Shown here piece by piece: positions 15,593 through 21,699 of a DNA stretch of 21,699 nucleotides. This DNA is from a virus. The stretch's first letter is position 1; every line of letters starts with the position of its first letter. Made by a program: the position numbers and the translations under genes. Location of the stretch: the IMG/VR virus record IMGVR_UViG_3300022921_000129, positions 1 to 21,699 of that record. One strand, written 5' to 3'. Under the pieces are notes generated by a model that did no database searches, was not told the DNA's origin, and worked only from the letters and a program-made list of their open reading frames with translations.

Positions 15593-16993
15593 TTATTGGA
15601 AAAGGATAAAGTTGTTAGCTCCTTGAACCACTAGACATCTTTCAGATAGGAAGTGTACCTCCATTGCATCAAGATCGCTAGTTTGAGCACCAACCGAACC
15701 AGTAACCCAAGACTTCATTCTACGATTATCAGCCTCAGAAGCACGGTAACGTACGTGTAGGAACGGACGCTTAATGTTTTTACCAAGGATTTGATCGTAT
15801 ACTGATGAAGTTCCAGCAGGTACTAATACTCCTTTAACACCAGAGATTTGTCCACGAGTTGCGTGGTCGTTTAGATATTTCCAGTCAGTTTTGTAGAAAT
15901 CGTAAGATCCACGACGGAAACCTCTAAATCCTAGGTTAAGTGCCATATCCTCAGAGTTAGAGAATACACCATAAGCAGTACCACCAGCAGAACCAGCAGA
16001 AATGTTAGCTAAAGCGTCATCGAAGATAAGGTTTGAAGCACGATTTAAGAAAAGCATGTTTTCTTCAATAGCACCTTGCTTATCAAGCTCAGCTAATAAA
16101 GTATCAAAGTCAGCGATAAGGTCACTTGCAACATCAAATACGTTGTCAGCAGTGATACCTCTGTCTTCAATTTGCTTGAAGAAACCGTCAGTACCTTTAA
16201 GACCAGCGCCTAAAGCAGCAGAACCAGTAGCAGCTTTTTCAGCTTCTACCATAGTCATTTCAAGGTAGTCCTCATAACGAGTACGAGTATCACCAAGAGC
16301 TTTTAAATACCATAAGTATCCTGTTTGTCCGTCTTCACCAGTTACTTCAACCCAACCAATTTGAGAAGCGTCAGATCCTGAAACCTCAAATTTGTCTTTA
16401 ATAATGATTGGGGTGTTAGTGAAAGATTCGAATTTAGGCTCTACAGAACCGCTCATTCCAGCAGTACCTTTTTTGAATTCAGAACCAAATACGAAAAGTT
16501 TTACAGCCTCACCATCAGCAAAACCAGCAGCAGCTAGTGTAGCAGCAGAGTAAGGAAGTACAGTGATAGTATCAAGATCACCATCAGAGTCAGCATCAGA
16601 AGTTGCAGATACATAACCTTTAACAACGTTTCCGTTAGCATCCTCGATAACAACAGTTTGTCCAACGCGCACAACGTGTCCTTCACCGATGTTAACAGTT
16701 CCAGAAGCAGCAGTAGTCACAGTTCCTGAATAGAAAATGTGAAGACGACCTTGCTCAGACCAAATAACTTGATCAGAAGACATAGGCATTTCAGCTCCAA
16801 CCATACGAAGGAAAGAAGAGATTGAACGGTTACCGTAACGCTCTACTTCAGCCTCATATAGATCTGGAAGGTATTGTTGAGACCAGTTAGCTCCACCGGA
16901 CCCGTGGAAGTTTAAGTAGTTGCTTGAAAGCGCAACTTTTTGTACATACGGAGTAAATTCCGCAGGTGTACCTAAATTAGCAATTGCAGCCAT
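15593..16993 (-). CDS. Major capsid protein (HK97-fold type)
   Basis: This is the 466-residue major head protein. The N-terminal segment (about 22-90) has the pattern of marine Bacteroidetes-phage capsid proteins: SSNYLN, NWSQQYLPDLYEAEVERYG, then SISSFLR and QVIWSEQGRLH. Residues about 92-175 form a beta-rich insertion with a DADSDGDLD loop (133-141). The stretch from about 230 onward alternates helices and strands as expected for the A and P domains. Codon use differs from the neighbours: Arg is mostly CGT, and Gly GGT, Ala GCT and Phe TTC are frequent, as in very highly expressed genes. The leader ends in an A-run before ATG. A long hairpin follows the stop by about eight bases. Scaffold upstream and connector genes downstream support the call. 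No obvious N-terminal propeptide is seen. Confidence 0.88.
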   Translation of the reverse strand: MAAIANLGTPAEFTPYVQKVALSSNYLNFHGSGGANWSQQYLPDLYEAEVERYGNRSISSFLRMVGAEMPMSSDQVIWSEQGRLHIFYSGTVTTAASGTVNIGEGHVVRVGQTVVIEDANGNVVKGYVSATSDADSDGDLDTITVLPYSAATLAAAGFADGEAVKLFVFGSEFKKGTAGMSGSVEPKFESFTNTPIIIKDKFEVSGSDASQIGWVEVTGEDGQTGYLWYLKALGDTRTRYEDYLEMTMVEAEKAATGSAALGAGLKGTDGFFKQIEDRGITADNVFDVASDLIADFDTLLAELDKQGAIEENMLFLNRASNLIFDDALANISAGSAGGTAYGVFSNSEDMALNLGFRGFRRGSYDFYKTDWKYLNDHATRGQISGVKGVLVPAGTSSVYDQILGKNIKRPFLHVRYRASEADNRRMKSWVTGSVGAQTSDLDAMEVHFLSERCLVVQGANNFILFQ

Positions 16994-17010
16994 TTTTTAG
17001 TGTGTTTTAA

Positions 17011-18198
17011 TTATTGTTTTAGTTTTACTTTTAATTTCGAACCATCATCGCCACTTATAGCTCTAACTTTCATGCCACCTGCTTCAATAACGCTACCCGC
17101 GCTTTTACGTGCATCCATATTAATATTTTTGGATTGTGCATTTAGTTGTCGTATTGCATCAGCTTTGCCTTGCTCATAAAAATGATTAGCAAGAGAATCT
17201 GCATTACGCGCTGCAAATAATGCTTTATGATAGCCAACGCCGTCTTTTAAAGTATTATTCTCATCTAAAAAATTTGAGAATGCATTTAAAATATCGCTTT
17301 GAGCTTCTTTGGTAGAATTAACATCTTTTACATTAAATCTAAATTTCTTGTCTCCAACTTTGAAATCAAAACCTTTAAAATCTTCGTTGAATACTTGATT
17401 AGTTTTTTCTGTAAAATTTTTAATACTACGTTCCTGCGTTTGCTGTAGTTCAGATTGTTCTTCTTTATATCGATTGAAGAAGTTAACCGCTTCTTGTTGC
17501 TCAGGCGTTAAACGAGAACCCAACTTGACTTCATCGTAATATTTATCCTTAAGCGAGTTTAAGAAGTTTTTAGCTTCTGCTATCTCTTCTTTAAATGCAA
17601 GCTTTTTACGTCTTACATCTCTTTCTTCATCTAATTCTTCGTCATAAGAAAAATTGTCTTCAATTAAAAAGTCAATTTCATCTTGGCTTAGATGAGGTTT
17701 CTTTTGTTTATAGTATTCTCGTAATAACGCATTGTCATCAATATTACTATAATCTGTATTTAGCCTAACATAATCTTCAAGAGTACCGCCTGTTTCATTC
17801 ATAAAGTCTACAACTTTTTGAATATTTTCAGGTAATTCAATTTGTGGGTTTTCTGCAGCTTCATTAATAACGTCTTGTTTTGTTACTTCTGGCTCAGCTG
17901 GAGGTTCTTCAATTTCAGTTATTTTTTCAACAACTGGGTTTTCTTCTCCCACTTCTTGCAGTTCCACGTTGGTTTCTTGCCCGCTTTCTTCATTTTGTTG
18001 TACTGGCTCCAACACGCTGCTCTCTGTTTCCTGTTCTTGAACGGCATCTTGTTCTTGTGTTTCGTTAGCGTTTAAGTTTACTTTGTAAACACCATCTTCT
18101 AATGTAGTCTTTACCCCTGCGTCTTCAAGCACTTGTTCTTCGCGCTCTGCCGCGGTTGGAGTTTCGTCTACGATTGGTTCATTCGTGTTTTCTGACAT
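17011..18198 (-). CDS. Putative capsid scaffolding protein
   Basis: This is a 395-residue protein between portal and major capsid protein, the standard place for a scaffold that templates procapsid assembly and then leaves. The first ~125 residues are extremely acidic and Glu/Gln-rich (for example QEQDAVQEQETESSVLEP) and look disordered. The middle (about 190-300) is charged and helical. The last ten residues turn basic (GSKLKVKLKQ), which resembles the basic capsid-binding tail of known scaffolds. No protease motif is evident, so a scaffold-protease fusion is unlikely. The start at 18198 has a very AT-rich leader with no Shine-Dalgarno sequence. The capsid gene begins 17 bases after the stop. 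The call rests on position and composition, which are good but not decisive. Confidence 0.72.
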   Translation of the reverse strand: MSENTNEPIVDETPTAAEREEQVLEDAGVKTTLEDGVYKVNLNANETQEQDAVQEQETESSVLEPVQQNEESGQETNVELQEVGEENPVVEKITEIEEPPAEPEVTKQDVINEAAENPQIELPENIQKVVDFMNETGGTLEDYVRLNTDYSNIDDNALLREYYKQKKPHLSQDEIDFLIEDNFSYDEELDEERDVRRKKLAFKEEIAEAKNFLNSLKDKYYDEVKLGSRLTPEQQEAVNFFNRYKEEQSELQQTQERSIKNFTEKTNQVFNEDFKGFDFKVGDKKFRFNVKDVNSTKEAQSDILNAFSNFLDENNTLKDGVGYHKALFAARNADSLANHFYEQGKADAIRQLNAQSKNINMDARKSAGSVIEAGGMKVRAISGDDGSKLKVKLKQ

Positions 18199-18226
18199 GA
18201 TAAAATATTATATAAGTTATTAATTA

Positions 18227-20644
18227 TTACTTAGGTTCAAACGACCCTAAGTCAAATCCGCCAAGTACGTCATTACCTGAGGATTCAAAGTTTTTAGGAC
18301 CTGCCATCCCTTTTCGCTGCTCAATTAATTCAGATTGTTGAGTAGCTTGTATTTTAGTTCGCTTATCTTTGCGATCTTCTTTATACTTCTCTTTACTATT
18401 AATTACGTTTAAATCAGCTTCTTTAAGCCTCATGTTTAGCTCAAACTCTTTCTCCATAAGCTCTTTTTTAATTTGTGCTTCTCTTTCTAGTTTAGCAATA
18501 TCAAATTCTAATTGGGCTTTGTTGATTTGAACTTTAGACGAAGCAATAGCTTGCTCTTTCTGCATATCTGCCTGTGCTGCCGCTTGAGCAGCTGCTGTAT
18601 TTGATTCAGTCTGCGCTTGAATATTTTGCATTTGAACTTGTCTATCTTGCTCAAATTTCTTACGTCTTCTTAGTTTAAGTAGTTGATTAGCAAGCTTTAT
18701 GTTTTTAATTTCTCTAATATCAATAGCGTCTTCTAAAAATATTTGATCTTTTTGAAGAGCCATTTGAATATTATTCTCAAGCAATTGCTTTTCTTCTTCG
18801 TCAGGCGCAAGCTCTAAGAAAATACCAAAATCATGTAAATGAAGGTTTTCAATTTCTTTTAATGCACCAACATTAAATTTACCAATGCCTTGTATAAATG
18901 CTTGTGTTGTATTGCCAAATTCAAGTACATCAGATATTCTAAGTGAAATAGCTTCAGCAGTTTTTAACGTTAAATACAATCCAGCTTGAAGCACGTGTCT
19001 TGTAGCTGTATTTGAATTTGCGGCAGCAAGTTTTTGCAGGCCTACTAATGCGTTCTTATCAGGCATACTGCCATCTCTAGCTTCATTAAGACCAGTAACA
19101 TCCCGCATCATACTTAAATAATAATTGTACGAAGCAATCAGGCTATTAATTTTTGAATTACCAGAGCTTGATTGTAATTCTTGAACAGGCATACGACCGT
19201 GATTAAACTCGCCGTCTTGTGTCATTGATCTACCAATAACAGAACCTGTTTGAAAATACATATTTAAAGCTTCTTGCGGATTATAGTTTGTGCCATTACC
19301 CAAATCAATTTCAGCAATACCATCAGCGTCGAGGTATACACCATCGGGTACCATTCTCGACATTACTTGCTGCAGCTTTAAATGAGTTAGTTGAATCATA
19401 TCAGCAAAACTTGTCATTCTGCTAACTAGTGATTCAATTTTACCTTTATAAATTCTTGGCGCTATAATATTATATGACATATTAACTTTAGTCGTATCCG
19501 ACTTAGGTCTTGTCATATTTTCAGCAATCTGCCACTTAAGCAATTTATTATGACCAATTATTTTTGCACCTTCATAAAGAACTTCAATAGATCTATTTAC
19601 TTTTTCAAATCTTGAGCGCTCATCTTTTGGCGGATTAAATTGATCTGTTTTTTCAATTGCTTTATCAGCGCCAGTAGCCGTTTGTTTTATTTTGTATACT
19701 TGATTTTGAAATGTTTTATATTCAAAATGCATTACATATACGTGGTTAGTATCTTCTGCATCTGCACTTGCATAGCTTTTATTATAAAGCATGGCGTTAC
19801 TACCAGTACCTTCTATTTCTTTTATATCTTCATTAGTTAATTCCGGAAATTGCTTTTTTAATTCAGGAATACTAACTCTTCTTATTTCTCCTACATAATA
19901 TATATCATCAAAATAAGGTGATTCTGTATATGAATAAACAATATCTGCAGGATCAACATATTCTACTCTAATTCCTTCCGCGGTATTAAACGTGGTCTTA
20001 TCACATGCAATACCAATAACCGCCAAATCATAATCAAGCCGTTTCTTTAATAAATGATACTTGTTATAATCTAATACGTTATTAATAGCTTCTTCTTCTG
20101 CAATTTCAATTGATTGCTTATAATCTAACTGCATGTGCAATTGTAACTCTTCATTACTTTGCGGCAATGCTTCTGGATTAGTATTAAACATATTCAATCC
20201 AAAGTTTTGCTGCATTGATTCTAGCAATCCTTTATTTTGCATATCTCTAACAATTGACTCTACATATTGCGTTCTTTCTTGCAATGATGACGGGTCCTGT
20301 GAATATGCTTTGATGTCATACATTCTTTCGTTAATACCATTAACCACAATATCCACGAACTTCGGGATAATTGGAACAGGTTTCCAATCAAGATTAAGAT
20401 AAGATAAATCACCATTGATTGATAATTCATCTTTATACTTTTGAATTGATTGCTCTCCTCTAGCGTATAATCTTAATCTGTGAAAGTTATCCCTGTTAGC
20501 GTAATAGCGTATACCTCCATTATCTCTTTTGAACCATTCAGATTCAATAGCCTTAGCGACTTCCATCCCATATTTCAGGTCTGCCTTTTCAGCATCACTA
20601 ACAGCTTGGCTAGGAAATATACCCTTTGGTAATACTTTCGACAT
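18227..20644 (-). CDS. Portal protein
   Basis: This is the head-to-tail portal, a dodecameric ring at one capsid vertex through which DNA enters and leaves. It is 805 residues, longer than most portals (about 500-700) and like the large portals of P22-type and crAss-like phages. The N-terminus carries a stretch typical of these portals (RLYARGEQSIQKY, then PKFVDIVVNGINERMYDI, about residues 55-110). The core (about 100-600) is mixed alpha/beta with conserved-looking segments such as ARDGSMPDKNALVGLQKLAA. Residues about 645-770 are strongly charged, Gln/Ala/Glu-rich and predicted coiled coil, which fits a long C-terminal barrel. The start directly follows the terminase stop, and 28 bases separate it from the scaffold gene. 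Identification rests on length, composition and gene order. No homology search was possible. Confidence 0.85.
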   Translation of the reverse strand: MSKVLPKGIFPSQAVSDAEKADLKYGMEVAKAIESEWFKRDNGGIRYYANRDNFHRLRLYARGEQSIQKYKDELSINGDLSYLNLDWKPVPIIPKFVDIVVNGINERMYDIKAYSQDPSSLQERTQYVESIVRDMQNKGLLESMQQNFGLNMFNTNPEALPQSNEELQLHMQLDYKQSIEIAEEEAINNVLDYNKYHLLKKRLDYDLAVIGIACDKTTFNTAEGIRVEYVDPADIVYSYTESPYFDDIYYVGEIRRVSIPELKKQFPELTNEDIKEIEGTGSNAMLYNKSYASADAEDTNHVYVMHFEYKTFQNQVYKIKQTATGADKAIEKTDQFNPPKDERSRFEKVNRSIEVLYEGAKIIGHNKLLKWQIAENMTRPKSDTTKVNMSYNIIAPRIYKGKIESLVSRMTSFADMIQLTHLKLQQVMSRMVPDGVYLDADGIAEIDLGNGTNYNPQEALNMYFQTGSVIGRSMTQDGEFNHGRMPVQELQSSSGNSKINSLIASYNYYLSMMRDVTGLNEARDGSMPDKNALVGLQKLAAANSNTATRHVLQAGLYLTLKTAEAISLRISDVLEFGNTTQAFIQGIGKFNVGALKEIENLHLHDFGIFLELAPDEEEKQLLENNIQMALQKDQIFLEDAIDIREIKNIKLANQLLKLRRRKKFEQDRQVQMQNIQAQTESNTAAAQAAAQADMQKEQAIASSKVQINKAQLEFDIAKLEREAQIKKELMEKEFELNMRLKEADLNVINSKEKYKEDRKDKRTKIQATQQSELIEQRKGMAGPKNFESSGNDVLGGFDLGSFEPK

Positions 20645-21699
20645 TTATTCTATTATTTTTGAAATTGATCCTTGATTATTATATTTTTTAAATCCAAAGT
20701 TTAAAACTTTAGTTTGTCTTTCTTGCCTCGGCGTATATAAATGCCTATTGCATGCCATTATAGCTAGACCCGAACTAATTGCCGCGTCAAACTTGGTTCT
20801 ATTATTTATATCAAATTTTGCCCAGTCATTTAATGTATTATTGAAATACATTGTTCCGTAAGAACCGTCCATTTGCAAACCAATATGTTTGTCTATATAA
20901 GACTCAATAGCGGCTGCGTGTGCTTGCTTTATATCTTCAGATGAGTTTGGTATACCACCAATTTCTTTTTCTGTAGCTGAAAGCTTATTAAATGTTTTAT
21001 CAGGTCTATTCATTGAATAACCTCTGTAACCTCTTCTCTTTAAATAATAAAGCAAACGAGGCTTATTATTTTCAGCAAGTAACGGCATTCCGTAAAACAC
21101 TAACGCCATTAATACGTCTTCAAAAAATATTTCCGCTGTTTGTGGCCTAGCTATATACTCTAAAAAGAAAGTGTTTGGAGGCGCATCCTCCATACTAAAC
21201 TTTGTAAGTCCGTGTAACGAACCTTTAGAGCCCTTGCCTCCAACAGTACCGGATATATCGTAAGAGTCACATCCAAAAGCGCCCATGTGCTCATTACCGG
21301 GATACTTACCTCCATTTTTTAGTATTACGCGATTTTGCAAATTATAACTAGGAATCCAAGATATATTAAACCTCCCGGAAGTATTAGGCGTAAATATTAC
21401 TTTAGAATCTTTAACACCGTTTTCCCATTGAAAGTTGCCTGTTGTAACAACACCCGAGCTTCTTAAATCTTCGTTGTAGTCTATTTGTTCGTATATCTTA
21501 ACTAAATTAAATATACTGTTTTTAGTTTCGTCACGAAATGCATGTTCTTCTGTTCTTGGAAACTGTCTGTAAAATTCATTTAAAGCATCTTGATCTCCTC
21601 TGAGACCTTCTGCTTCATTTTCCCAATGCTCTATTACCCCAACTTCAATAGCCTCTCCCATCGGTCCCTCAGCTGGGTTTGATGGTGTATCGAATACAG
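20645..21699 (-). CDS. terL: Terminase large subunit, C-terminal part (5' end outside window)
   Basis: This is the DNA-packaging motor subunit that cuts concatemeric DNA and feeds it through the portal. Only the C-terminal part is present. The frame stays open from the ATG at 21661 to the window edge (12 further codons), so that ATG is internal and the ATPase domain lies outside. Counting from it, the RNase H-like nuclease domain shows a first acidic site in GAFGCDSYDISG (D132, D135), a middle segment around FFLEYIARPQ with nearby E and D residues (about 165-182), and a last acidic site in KFDAAISSGLA (D292). This three-site layout is that of large-terminase nucleases. The stop codon touches the portal start (TAAATG), and the order terminase-portal-scaffold-capsid is the usual one. 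I am sure of the family. Assigning the individual catalytic residues is inference from their positions. Confidence 0.9.
   Translation of the reverse strand, partial: VFDTPSNPAEGPMGEAIEVGVIEHWENEAEGLRGDQDALNEFYRQFPRTEEHAFRDETKNSIFNLVKIYEQIDYNEDLRSSGVVTTGNFQWENGVKDSKVIFTPNTSGRFNISWIPSYNLQNRVILKNGGKYPGNEHMGAFGCDSYDISGTVGGKGSKGSLHGLTKFSMEDAPPNTFFLEYIARPQTAEIFFEDVLMALVFYGMPLLAENNKPRLLYYLKRRGYRGYSMNRPDKTFNKLSATEKEIGGIPNSSEDIKQAHAAAIESYIDKHIGLQMDGSYGTMYFNNTLNDWAKFDINNRTKFDAAISSGLAIMACNRHLYTPRQERQTKVLNFGFKKYNNQGSISKIIE

Noticed and set aside
21659-21661. ATG at 21661 as the true terminase start
   Set aside because: The frame is open upstream to the window edge, and the visible protein begins in mid-domain without the ATPase motifs, so the gene starts outside the window.
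1-21699. tRNA genes, CRISPR arrays, insertion sequences or integrase attachment sites
   Set aside because: The gaps between genes are at most about 80 bases and hold only A/T-rich leaders or hairpins. No cloverleaf, regular direct-repeat array or transposase or integrase frame was seen.

Overview
The window looks like the virion-structure block of a tailed-phage genome (or a metagenomic contig of one). It is dense, AT-rich (roughly one third G+C by eye), and every supported gene lies on the minus strand, so the biological order runs from the right edge to the left. The likely host is a flavobacterium or other Bacteroidota. The reasons are AT- and A-rich leaders in place of clear Shine-Dalgarno sites, signal peptides ending in FCQ or YGQ, and the low G+C. 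This is an inference from style; no host gene is present. The protein set (large portal, HK97-type capsid protein, tail-tube proteins but no tape measure or sheath, and ejection-type proteins) suggests a short-tailed phage of the broad marine Bacteroidetes/crAss-like type. I cannot assign a genus.

Right part, head and packaging (21699 to 15593): the C-terminal half of the terminase large subunit, cut by the window edge, then a portal protein with a long coiled-coil tail, an acidic scaffolding-type protein, and the major capsid protein. A long imperfect hairpin follows the capsid gene. A 251-codon gene of unknown role comes next, closed by a UUCG-loop terminator that sits against the next start codon.

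Middle part, connector and tail (14717 to 9335): a 233-residue and a 367-residue adaptor/ring candidate, then a 1189-residue tail nozzle/hub candidate. The last two appear to share a small beta-module.

Left part, ejection and exit (9335 to 1): three genes of increasing size (220, 426 and 2202 codons), arranged like the internal or ejection proteins of podoviruses. The 2202-residue protein carries a duplicated N-terminal motif, glycine/alanine-rich hydrophobic stretches, a coiled coil, an HEVLH zinc-metallopeptidase-type motif and a basic C-terminus. A small two-helix membrane protein (holin candidate, 596-751) follows, then two genes for exported proteins of unknown function, joined to it and to each other by overlaps. 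The second is cut by the left edge.

The genes are nearly all abutting or overlapping, so the block is probably read as one or a few long late transcripts. The two hairpins around the 251-codon gene would separate abundant capsid message from tail message. No tRNA, CRISPR array, insertion sequence or integrase was seen, and no gene-free stretch exceeds 300 bases.
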